The notes under the pieces were generated by a model that was not told the origin of the DNA, made no database searches, and worked only from the letters and a program-made list of their open reading frames with translations. The translations under genes were made by a program, and so were the position numbers. A DNA stretch of 11,079 nt from an uncultured Oscillibacter sp. (GTDB taxonomy: Bacteria > Bacillota > Clostridia > Oscillospirales > Oscillospiraceae). Positions 5,872 to 11,079 of the stretch are shown here, in pieces. Every line of letters begins with the position of its first letter. The first letter of the stretch is position 1. The DNA is taken from contig CAMNAE010000027.1 in assembly GCA_946530565.1 (NCBI GenBank), positions 1 to 11,079 of the forward strand, read 5' to 3'.

Positions 5872-7194
5872 CTATTCCCTTGAACTGATGTTCGTTTTGA
5901 GCGCCTTGACGGTCTCGGCGTAGTGGGAGTCGGTCTTCATTTTCTTTTCGACCTGCTGCACGGAATAGAGGATCGTCGTGTGGTCGCGATTGCCGATGTA
6001 CTTGCCGATCTCTTCGAATGAGAGCGACGTGCACAGCGAGCGGATCAGGTAGATCGCGACCTGGCGGGCATTCGCCGTCTGGCGCATGCGCTGCTTGCCG
6101 ACGAGCGCCTCGACGTCGAGGCCGTAGTATTCCGCAACGGCCGAGAGGATCGTCTCCGGCGAGGGCGCGGCCTCGTCCTCGGCGATGATCGTCTGGATGA
6201 TCGTCTTTGCGGTCTCCTCATCGATCACGTCGTCCATGAGCTCCTTGCGGGCCTGGAGCTGGTTGATCGCGCCCTCGAGCTGACGGACGTTCGCGGTGAT
6301 GTTCTGTGCGATGCAGGCGCACACCGCGTCGCTGAGGTTCAGCCCCAGATGCGCGGCCTTGTTTTTGACGATTGCTAGGCGCGTTTCGTAGTCGGGCTTG
6401 CCGACGTCGACCTTGAGGCCCCACTCGAAGCGGCTTTTGAGGCGGTCGTCCAGAAGCGTCATCTCAGAGGGCGGTCGGTCGCTCGTCAGTATGATCTGGC
6501 GGCCGGACTCGTAGAGCTCGTTGAAGGTGTGGAAGAACTCCTCCTGCGTCTGCTTTCTGCCGGCGATGAACTGCACGTCGTCGACCATCAAAAGCGAGGC
6601 CTGGCGGTATTTTTCGCGCATTTCGGCGGTCTTCTGCGGGCCGGCCTGGATCGCGGTCACGAGCTCGTTGGTGAGCGTGTCGCCGCGCACATAGGCGATG
6701 CGGGCGTCTTTATCGTGCGCGCGGATCGCGTTGGCGATCGCGTAGATAAGATGCGTTTTGCCGAGGCCTGAGTCGCCGTAAATGAAAAGCGGGTTGTAGT
6801 TTTGCGCCGGTTTTTCAGCGACGGCGCGGGAGGCCGCGTAGGCGAGCTTGTTGGAGGGACCGACGACGAAGGTGTCGAAGGTGAAGCGGTCTGAGGAGAA
6901 GTCCTCGACGCTCTCTGGCTCCTTCTCGCTCATGAAGGCCTTGTATTCCTCGTCGCTCAGGATCACGACGTCAAAGTCGATCGAGAAGATGTTCTTCAGG
7001 ACCGCAAGGATATTCTTTTTAAAGAGCTTTTCGACATTCGATTTTTTAAAGTCGTTTTTGGAGTGGAGATAAAAAGTAGTGCCGTGGATCTCGACGGCTT
7101 CAAGATCTGAAAACCAGATGGAGATCGTGGTCTCAGACAGCTCCTCGCGCAGCTGCTGCAGGACATTTTCCCACACGTCGGCGACAGAATTCAA
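5872..7194 (-). CDS. dnaA: Chromosomal replication initiator protein DnaA
   Basis: DnaA binds origin boxes, assembles an ATP-dependent filament, melts the origin and helps load helicase. The 440-aa protein has domain I (about 1-75, SIWFSDLEAVEI), a short acidic linker (about 88-103) and an AAA+ domain with Walker A GDSGLGKTH (140-148), Walker B LLMVDDVQF (201-209), sensor 1 ILTSDRPP, the box VII arginine in RLKSRFEWGL (Arg255) and sensor 2 NVRQLEGAI (Arg304). Domain IV ends with the DNA-binding signature GNRDHTTILYS (401-411), where Asn replaces the common second Gly while RDHTT is intact. The start codon is TTG: the first residues MNSVADVWENV align with DnaA starts, GGAGGG lies 8 nt upstream, and no in-frame ATG occurs before an upstream stop. 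It is transcribed away from rpmH from its own promoter at 7238-7266. Confidence 0.98.
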   Translation of the reverse strand: MNSVADVWENVLQQLREELSETTISIWFSDLEAVEIHGTTFYLHSKNDFKKSNVEKLFKKNILAVLKNIFSIDFDVVILSDEEYKAFMSEKEPESVEDFSSDRFTFDTFVVGPSNKLAYAASRAVAEKPAQNYNPLFIYGDSGLGKTHLIYAIANAIRAHDKDARIAYVRGDTLTNELVTAIQAGPQKTAEMREKYRQASLLMVDDVQFIAGRKQTQEEFFHTFNELYESGRQIILTSDRPPSEMTLLDDRLKSRFEWGLKVDVGKPDYETRLAIVKNKAAHLGLNLSDAVCACIAQNITANVRQLEGAINQLQARKELMDDVIDEETAKTIIQTIIAEDEAAPSPETILSAVAEYYGLDVEALVGKQRMRQTANARQVAIYLIRSLCTSLSFEEIGKYIGNRDHTTILYSVQQVEKKMKTDSHYAETVKALKTNISSRE

Positions 7195-7202
7195 AAGAGC
7201 AT

Positions 7203-7208
7203 CCCTCC
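7203..7208 (-). promoter_or_regulatory. Shine-Dalgarno that sets the dnaA TTG start
   Basis: The minus strand reads GGAGGG-ATGCTCTT-TTG. The spacing of 8 nt supports the TTG. The ATG touching the GGAGGG (7200-7202) opens only three codons before a TGA that overlaps the TTG, so it is unsuitable as the dnaA start. Confidence 0.75.
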
Positions 7209-7215
7209 GCTTGTC

Positions 7216-7224
7216 TGTAGATAA
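7216..7224 (-). promoter_or_regulatory. DnaA-box-like site TTATCTACA in the dnaA leader
   Basis: The minus strand reads TTATCTACA, one mismatch from TTATCCACA. It lies between the dnaA -10 element and the ribosome-binding site, where bound DnaA could repress its own transcription. Confidence 0.55.
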
Positions 7225-7237
7225 TTTGAACTAATCT

Positions 7238-7266
7238 ATTATATCAGAAACAGGCCGATTTAGCAA
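7238..7266 (-). promoter_or_regulatory. dnaA promoter (sigma-A type, extended -10)
   Basis: On the minus strand TTGCTA (7261-7266) and TATAAT (7238-7243) are 17 bp apart, and TGA directly before the -10 gives an extended -10 (TGATATAAT). The -35 matches consensus at four of six positions. The predicted start leaves a leader of about 35-40 nt. Confidence 0.75.
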
Positions 7267-7329
7267 TCAAAAGAGGGCATGAACTGCTTGGAATTTTGAA
7301 AAAAATTTGCAGATTTCGAAAAATAATGG

Positions 7330-7358
7330 TTGACAGCGCTTGCTCTTGCCCCTATAAT
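7330..7358 (+). promoter_or_regulatory. rpmH operon promoter, perfect sigma-A consensus
   Basis: TTGACA (7330-7335) and TATAAT (7353-7358) are both exact consensus with an optimal 17-bp spacer. A/T tracts upstream (about 7292-7325) could act as an UP element. Transcription should start near 7365, leaving a leader of about 110 nt before rpmH. A strong constitutive promoter fits a ribosomal protein gene. Confidence 0.9.
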
Positions 7359-7365
7359 ATTCCAT

Positions 7366-7474
7366 GCGTCGAAAGACGCGACTTTGATTCGTTTACTGCG
7401 CCGCGTGATCTTTCCGCGGTGTCGAGTGAACTCCGCTTCCATATGCGGAGACTAATAACAGGAGGTGTCTCAAC
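7366..7474 (+). promoter_or_regulatory. Structured rpmH leader
   Basis: The leader begins almost at once with GCGTC-GAAA-GACGC (7366-7379), a perfect hairpin with a GNRA tetraloop. Next come a stem of 7401-7405 with 7415-7419 that extends by G-U and C-G pairs to 7398/7422, and CTCCGC/GCGGAG (7431-7436/7445-7450). GAGAC (7448-7452) can alternatively pair with GTCTC (7467-7471), placing the rpmH Shine-Dalgarno AGGAGGTG (7460-7467) mostly in its loop; this excludes the third hairpin. Confidence 0.55.
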
Positions 7475-7615
7475 ATGGCAACCAAACGTACCTACCAGCC
7501 CAAGAAGCTCCATGCGCAGAAGGTCCACGGTTTCCGCAAGAGAATGGCGACCGCCAATGGCCGCAAGGTTCTTGCCCGCCGCCGCGCAAAAGGCCGCGCC
7601 CGTCTCTCCTACTAA
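7475..7615 (+). CDS. rpmH: 50S ribosomal protein L34
   Basis: This 46-codon gene encodes the small, very basic large-subunit protein bL34. The product begins [20 protein letters not shown] and continues with the family block [20 protein letters not shown] (20-39), ending RARLSY. The length is close to the usual 44-46 residues. LHAQKVHGF replaces the more basic RHRKKVHGF of many bacteria. The ATG has a near-perfect AGGAGGTG (7460-7467) upstream. It is the first gene of the rightward operon, driven by the perfect-consensus promoter, and is followed by a terminator-like hairpin before rnpA. Confidence 0.97.
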   Translation: MATKRTYQPKKLHAQKVHGFRKRMATANGRKVLARRRAKGRARLSY

Positions 7616-7640
7616 GGCAGGAGAAGTGCGTGTGGGAGAC

Positions 7641-7753
7641 ACCTTAATAAAGTCCGCTTAGGGCCGTGGATCCGGTTGAAGACAAGTCCGGTCCCCGGCT
7701 CTATCTTTTTTAGCGGACAGGAGCAGCAGATGCTGATCTGTGGTTATTAAGGT
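7641..7753 (+). promoter_or_regulatory. Multi-helix RNA structure spanning the rpmH-rnpA spacer
   Basis: Three nested or adjacent helices are compatible. P1 is ACCTTAATAA (7641-7650) with TTATTAAGGT (7744-7753), a perfect 10 bp. P2 is GTCCGCT (7652-7658) with AGCGGAC (7712-7718), a perfect 7 bp. P2 encloses the terminator hairpin (7660-7702). P4 is CAGAT-GCTG-ATCTG (7727-7740). P1 closes the whole set and ends 3 nt before the purine-rich rnpA ribosome-binding region. Function is unknown; tuning rnpA expression against rpmH, or an RNase cleavage site, would fit. Confidence 0.5.
7660..7711 (+). terminator. Intrinsic terminator or attenuator after rpmH
   Basis: Positions 7660-7678 pair with 7683-7702 in a long, mostly G-C hairpin with one mismatch, small bulges and an AAGA end loop. 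It is followed directly by a T-rich run (TCTTTTTT, 7704-7711). Since rnpA has no evident promoter of its own, it is probably a leaky terminator that lowers rnpA relative to rpmH. Confidence 0.75.
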
Positions 7754-7771
7754 AAAGAGAGAGGATACACG

Positions 7772-8122
7772 ATGAGAGCAGACGTGACCGTCAAGGAAAA
7801 CCACATCTTTCGGCGCATCTATCAAAAGGGCAAAAGCGCAGTCTCCGGCGCGATGGTGCTCTACTGCCGTCCGAACGGCAGAAAGAAGAACCGCCTGGGC
7901 GTCGCGGCCTCGACGAAGATCGGCGGGGCCGTCGTGCGCAACCGCGCCAAGAGAAGACTGCGCGAGGTCTACCGTCTGAACGCCGCACAATTAAAGACCG
8001 GCTACGATGTGATCCTGGTCGCGCGGGGCCGCACAGCGGTCTGCCGCTGGGACGAGCTTACGCGCAGCTTTTTAAAGCTTGCGAAAAAGGCCGGCCTTGC
8101 GCGCGAAGGAGAGACGCCATGA
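7772..8122 (+). CDS. rnpA: Ribonuclease P protein component
   Basis: The 116-aa protein is the subunit that assists the catalytic RNase P RNA in removing 5' leaders from pre-tRNA. It shows [10 protein letters not shown] near the N-terminus, [20 protein letters not shown] (40-59) and the defining RNR block [10 protein letters not shown] (56-65), all typical for the family. The ATG is preceded by a modest GAGAGGA (7759-7765) 6 nt upstream. It lies 156 bp after rpmH beyond a terminator-like structure, and its TGA overlaps the yidD ATG (ATGA), so the two are coupled. Confidence 0.97.
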   Translation: MRADVTVKENHIFRRIYQKGKSAVSGAMVLYCRPNGRKKNRLGVAASTKIGGAVVRNRAKRRLREVYRLNAAQLKTGYDVILVARGRTAVCRWDELTRSFLKLAKKAGLAREGETP

Positions 8123-8328
8123 AGACGATCCTTCTGGCGCTCATCCGCTTTTACCGCGCGGCGATCTCACCCTATACGCCCCCGTCGTGCCGCTTTACGC
8201 CCACCTGCTCCCAGTACGCACTGGAGGCGGTGGAGAAATACGGCGCTTTAAAGGGCGGTTTTCTCGCGCTCAAACGGATCCTCCGCTGCCACCCGTTCTC
8301 AAAAGGCGGCTATGACCCCGTCCCTTAA
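8119..8328 (+). CDS. yidD: Membrane protein insertion efficiency factor YidD
   Basis: YidD is a small protein associated with the inner face of the membrane that aids YidC-dependent insertion. The 69-aa product has the amphipathic N-terminus ([14 protein letters not shown]), the signature [11 protein letters not shown] (24-34) and the end motif [14 protein letters not shown] (56-69), with the three conserved cysteines at 24, 30 and 57. The start overlaps the rnpA stop by 4 nt and uses AAGGAG (8106-8111). yidC follows after 42 bp. Confidence 0.97.
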   Translation: MKTILLALIRFYRAAISPYTPPSCRFTPTCSQYALEAVEKYGALKGGFLALKRILRCHPFSKGGYDPVP

Positions 8329-8370
8329 AGGACCCCCGAAACCCCTATCATTTTTGGAGGACAACACATT

Positions 8371-9531
8371 ATGGCTACCATTGGATACTATATCTGTATC
8401 CCCTTTGCCTGGCTGCTGCGGGTGTTCTACAGCTTTACGAGCAACTACGGCTTCGCCATCATCCTCTTCACGCTGGCGATCAAGCTGATCCTTCTGCCTC
8501 TGCAGATCAAGTCGAAAAAGAGCATGATCCGCATGAACCGCATGAGCGGCAAGATGCAGGAGATCCAGAAGAAATACGCGAACAACCAGGCGAAGATGAA
8601 CGAGGAGATGCAGAAGCTCTACGCCGAAGAGGGTGCCAACCCGATGAGCGGCTGCCTGTGGAGCTTTCTGCCCCTGCCGATCCTGATCGCGCTGTACTCG
8701 ATCATCCGTCAGCCGATCACCCACTTCATGATGCTGCCCAAGGCGACGCTGGCGGAGCTCGTGAACAAGGTCTACGCCGCGGGCGTGGACATGTCGAACA
8801 TCTGCAACCTGGCCGATGGTGCGCTCAAGCTCGATTCCGCGGGCTTCCCGCAGATGACCGCCTACGGTCAGATCAATCTGATCCGCACGATCACGAGCCA
8901 GTATCCCGACTTCGTCGACGGGCTCGACGGCTGGATCAACGTGAATTACAACTTCCTGGGGCTGGATCTTTCCAATCAGCCCTGGAACGCTTTCACCAGC
9001 TTCCATTTCTCCTGGGCGGTGATCGGTCTCATCCTGATCCCGATCCTCTCGGGTCTCATGCAGCTGGCGCTGAGCATGTACACGATGAAGACAAACAGCT
9101 CCAACCAGGCCAACGCACAGATGAAGAGCATGATGTACATGATGCCGATCATGAGCATCTACATCGCCTTCATCATGCCGGCGGCTCTCGGCATCTACTG
9201 GATCGCCCAGAGCGGCTTCTCCCTCATCCAGGAGGTCATCCTCGGCAAGTTCTTCAATAAGAAGATCGAGGAGGAGGAGAACGCCAAGTACGAGGCCCGT
9301 GTGGCTGAGCGCAGAAAGAGACAGGAAGAGGGCCGCAGGATGCAGGAGGAGCTGCGCAACGCGGAGCCCGCTCCCAAGCCGACCCTGAAAGAAAAGCAGA
9401 AGGCCGCCCGCGAGGCCAAGGCCGCAAAGCGCGCCCAGGCCCCCAAGACCAGCGACGCCGGACGCGTGGGTTCAAGGCCCTACGCCCGCGGCCGCGCCTA
9501 CCGGGAAGACCGATACAGCGACGAGAGTTGA
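8371..9531 (+). CDS. yidC: Membrane protein insertase YidC/Oxa1
   Basis: YidC inserts proteins into the cytoplasmic membrane alone or with Sec. The 386-aa protein has the five-helix Oxa1 core: helix 1 about 25-45, a charged cytoplasmic hairpin rich in Met/Lys/Gln (47-92), helix 2 about 95-114, an external segment about 117-212, helix 3 about 213-236, and helices 4-5 about 255-292. The cytoplasmic tail (295-386) is very basic, with EEEENAKYEARVAERRKRQE and KEKQKAAREAKAAKRAQA, as expected for ribosome contact. Unlike B. subtilis SpoIIIJ there is no lipobox cysteine signal. The groove arginine in helix 1 is replaced by Lys38 (LAIKLILLPL), and the helix 2-3 external loop is long. GGAGG (8356-8360) precedes the ATG by 10 nt. 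It sits in the usual rnpA-yidD-yidC-jag order. Confidence 0.96.
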   Translation: MATIGYYICIPFAWLLRVFYSFTSNYGFAIILFTLAIKLILLPLQIKSKKSMIRMNRMSGKMQEIQKKYANNQAKMNEEMQKLYAEEGANPMSGCLWSFLPLPILIALYSIIRQPITHFMMLPKATLAELVNKVYAAGVDMSNICNLADGALKLDSAGFPQMTAYGQINLIRTITSQYPDFVDGLDGWINVNYNFLGLDLSNQPWNAFTSFHFSWAVIGLILIPILSGLMQLALSMYTMKTNSSNQANAQMKSMMYMMPIMSIYIAFIMPAALGIYWIAQSGFSLIQEVILGKFFNKKIEEEENAKYEARVAERRKRQEEGRRMQEELRNAEPAPKPTLKEKQKAAREAKAAKRAQAPKTSDAGRVGSRPYARGRAYREDRYSDES

Positions 9532-9541
9532 GGAACGATCT

Positions 9542-10519
9542 ATGAGAGAGTTTATCGATGTAACGGGTAAGAACGAGGACGAGGCCATCCAAAAGGCCCT
9601 GACCCGCCTGGCACTCGACCGCGACAGCGTCTCCGTCGAGGTGCTTGAGCGCGCAAGAAAGGGCTTTTTGGGTGTCGGCAGCAGCCCCGCGAAGATCCGT
9701 GTCTACTACGGTCCCGAGCTTGAGGAGAAAGCAAGCGCGCCCGTGGTGACGGAAGAAAAAACAAAGGCGGCAAAGGAGCCGAAAAAGACCGCAGAAAAAG
9801 AGCCTGTTTCGGCCCCTGAGACCGCTGAGATCAGCACATCGGCCGAAGTTGAATCTGAGGAAGAGCACCGCCCGACCGTGAAGGAGCTCATGAACGAGCC
9901 CATCCGTCCGGTCCATGCCCGCGAGGAGCGCGCCGAGCGCAGCGGCGAGGGCCGCCGGCGGCGCCGCCGCAAGGGCAATAAGGGCGAGGGCGAGCCGACG
10001 TCGGTCAGCAAGACGGCGCCCGCGCTCGTGACCGAGGATCTCGGTGAGGAGATCCACGACGAGAAGTCCGATGAGATCCGCGCGTTTTTGTCCGGGCTCC
10101 TGGACCACATGGGCTACAGCGCGATCGTTCGTGTGTATCAGACCGAAAAAGGCCGCTACAAAGTGATCCTCGACGGTCAGGGTCTCGGCGGGCTGATCGG
10201 CCGCCGCGGTGAGACGCTCGATGCCATGCAGCAGCTCACGGGCTACGCCGTGAACCGCAGCGGCAGCCGTGTGCGCGTCCAGCTCGACGCGGAGCACTAC
10301 CGTGCCAAGCGTGAGGCCGCGCTCTGCCAGCTCGCCCGCAAGACTGCCGACAAGGTCGTCGCGGGCCACCGCAGCTTTACTCTGGAGCCCATGAACGCCT
10401 ATGAGCGGCATGTGATCCACATGGCCCTGCAGGATGTGCCGAATGTCTCGACCCACTCCACGGGCATTGACCCCAACCGCCGCGTGGTCGTCACCTACAC
10501 CCGCGACGAGGAATCGTAA
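9542..10519 (+). CDS. khpB: RNA-binding protein KhpB/Jag (Jag-N, KH, R3H)
   Basis: The 325-aa protein is the SpoIIIJ-associated RNA-binding protein (Jag, also KhpB/EloR), which with KhpA affects cell elongation and division in streptococci. Residues 1-52 form the Jag-N domain, ending in KGFLGVGS. A disordered linker (about 56-165) is rich in Glu/Lys/Ala/Pro and contains a run of six arginines (138-143). The KH domain follows, with the GXXG loop IGRRG (219-223) and [10 protein letters not shown]. The R3H domain (about 255-322) contains the R-x3-H motif at Arg289/His293 ([10 protein letters not shown]). The ATG lies 10 nt after yidC, whose stop codon overlaps the GAGG ribosome-binding site. glyS starts 13 nt downstream. 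Confidence 0.95.
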   Translation: MREFIDVTGKNEDEAIQKALTRLALDRDSVSVEVLERARKGFLGVGSSPAKIRVYYGPELEEKASAPVVTEEKTKAAKEPKKTAEKEPVSAPETAEISTSAEVESEEEHRPTVKELMNEPIRPVHAREERAERSGEGRRRRRRKGNKGEGEPTSVSKTAPALVTEDLGEEIHDEKSDEIRAFLSGLLDHMGYSAIVRVYQTEKGRYKVILDGQGLGGLIGRRGETLDAMQQLTGYAVNRSGSRVRVQLDAEHYRAKREAALCQLARKTADKVVAGHRSFTLEPMNAYERHVIHMALQDVPNVSTHSTGIDPNRRVVVTYTRDEES

Positions 10520-10532
10520 AGGAGCAAAAGCG

Positions 10533-11079
10533 ATGGACAATACGCAAAAGACCATGGAAAAGGTCGTCGCGCTGTGCAAAAACCGGGGCTTCGTCTTCCC
10601 GGGCAGCGAGATCTACGGCGGCCTTGCCAACAGCTGGGACTACGGCCCCCTCGGCGTTGAGATGAAGAACAACGTCAAGCGCGCCTGGTGGAAGAAGTTC
10701 GTACAGGAGAATCCCTACAACGTCGGTCTCGACGCGGCGATCCTGATGAACCCCGAAGTCTGGGTGGCCTCCGGCCATGTCTCCACCTTCAACGATCCTC
10801 TGATCGACTGCAAGGCCTGCAAGATGCGCCACCGCGCCGACAAGCTCGTCGAAGCCTACGTGAACGAGAACAACCTCGACGTCAACGTCGAGGCCATGAC
10901 GCAGGAGGATCTCGTCGCCTTCATCCGCGAGCACGCTGTTCCCTGCCCCGGCTGCGGCAAGAGCGACTTCACCGACATCCGCAAGTTCAACCTGATGTTC
11001 AAGACCCATCAGGGCGTGACCGAGGACAGCGCCAACGAGGTCTATCTCAGACCCGAGACCGCGCAGGGCATCTTCGTGA
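10533..11079 (+). CDS. glyS: Glycyl-tRNA synthetase, single-chain type, N-terminal fragment (cut by window edge)
   Basis: The first 182 residues of a class II glycyl-tRNA synthetase of the homodimeric type are visible. The enzyme charges tRNA-Gly with glycine. The fragment shows [20 protein letters not shown] (15-34), [18 protein letters not shown] and, at the edge, class II motif 2 [12 protein letters not shown] (171-182). Two cysteine pairs (Cys93/Cys96 and Cys138/Cys141) resemble the zinc-binding knuckles of this family. The ATG has AAGGAG (10519-10524) 8 nt upstream, overlapping the khpB stop, so it is probably co-transcribed with khpB. In B. subtilis the gene after jag is the tRNA-modification gene mnmE, so a synthetase here is a departure from that order. 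Confidence 0.96.
   Translation, partial: MDNTQKTMEKVVALCKNRGFVFPGSEIYGGLANSWDYGPLGVEMKNNVKRAWWKKFVQENPYNVGLDAAILMNPEVWVASGHVSTFNDPLIDCKACKMRHRADKLVEAYVNENNLDVNVEAMTQEDLVAFIREHAVPCPGCGKSDFTDIRKFNLMFKTHQGVTEDSANEVYLRPETAQGIFV

Noticed and set aside
4949..5923. 324-codon plus-strand frame across dnaN, the origin spacer and the dnaA end
   Set aside because: It is antisense to dnaN, covers the origin repeats, and has no family similarity I can see.
7260..7642. Minus-strand open frames (60 and 96 codons) opposite the rpmH leader and gene
   Set aside because: They overlap both divergent promoters and rpmH, and lack plausible ribosome-binding sites or motifs.
7296..7661. 121-codon plus-strand frame across the rpmH leader and gene
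   Set aside because: It overlaps the rpmH promoter and reads rpmH in the wrong frame; the 46-codon L34 frame is clear.
8299..9006. 235-codon minus-strand frame opposite yidC
   Set aside because: Antisense shadow of yidC; the product is His/Val/Asp-rich without domains.
9254..10579. 441-codon minus-strand open frame opposite yidC, khpB and glyS
   Set aside because: It runs across three well-identified genes on the other strand and has no recognisable domain or ribosome-binding context.
1..11079. tRNA genes, CRISPR arrays, insertion sequences, phage genes or defence systems
   Set aside because: I found no cloverleaf, regularly spaced repeat array, transposase or integrase; all large frames are accounted for by housekeeping genes.

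Overview
The window is the replication-origin region of a high-GC Gram-positive bacterium. Gene content and order, the protein sequences and a dispersed-repeat type seen between gyrA and gyrB suggest a gut clostridium of the Oscillospirales (Oscillospiraceae/Ruminococcaceae). This placement comes from remembered family sequences, not from a search. There are no prophage, transposase or CRISPR features.

Layout. Genes diverge from a centre at about 7.2-7.4 kb. Leftward (minus strand) run dnaA, dnaN, yaaA (S4 protein), recF, remB, a small PH-domain gene, gyrB and the start of gyrA, which the left edge cuts. Rightward (plus strand) run rpmH, rnpA, yidD, yidC, jag/khpB and the start of glyS, which the right edge cuts. 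rpmH is only 46 codons. Every gene is co-directional with the replication fork leaving the origin. Junctions are tight: TGATG for dnaN/yaaA, a 14-nt overlap for yaaA/recF, TAATG for recF/remB and ATGA for rnpA/yidD. This points to two operons with translational coupling.

How the genes fit together. The left arm holds initiation and replication functions: initiator, sliding clamp, repair loader and gyrase. The right arm holds the ribosomal protein L34, RNase P protein, membrane-insertion (YidD, YidC, KhpB/Jag) and glycyl-tRNA synthetase genes.

Non-coding spaces, none longer than 300 bp, are the richest part. The 257-bp dnaA-dnaN spacer has DnaA-box-like sites, an 11-bp-arm palindrome, a second GC-rich inverted repeat and, beside the dnaN-proximal box, an 18-nt tract resembling the DnaA-trio unwinding element. 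The 280-bp dnaA-rpmH spacer carries two divergent promoters: a perfect-consensus one for rpmH and an extended -10 one for dnaA, with a near-consensus DnaA box in the dnaA leader. The 156-bp rpmH-rnpA spacer folds into a terminator-like hairpin nested in two further helices. The PH-gyrB spacer holds a 15-position near-perfect hairpin next to the gyrB ribosome-binding site. The gyrB-gyrA spacer holds two head-to-head copies of a hairpin-rich repeat.

The protein-coding content is the conserved bacterial origin neighbourhood. I see no clearly new protein system; the unusual material is RNA and DNA structure between the genes.
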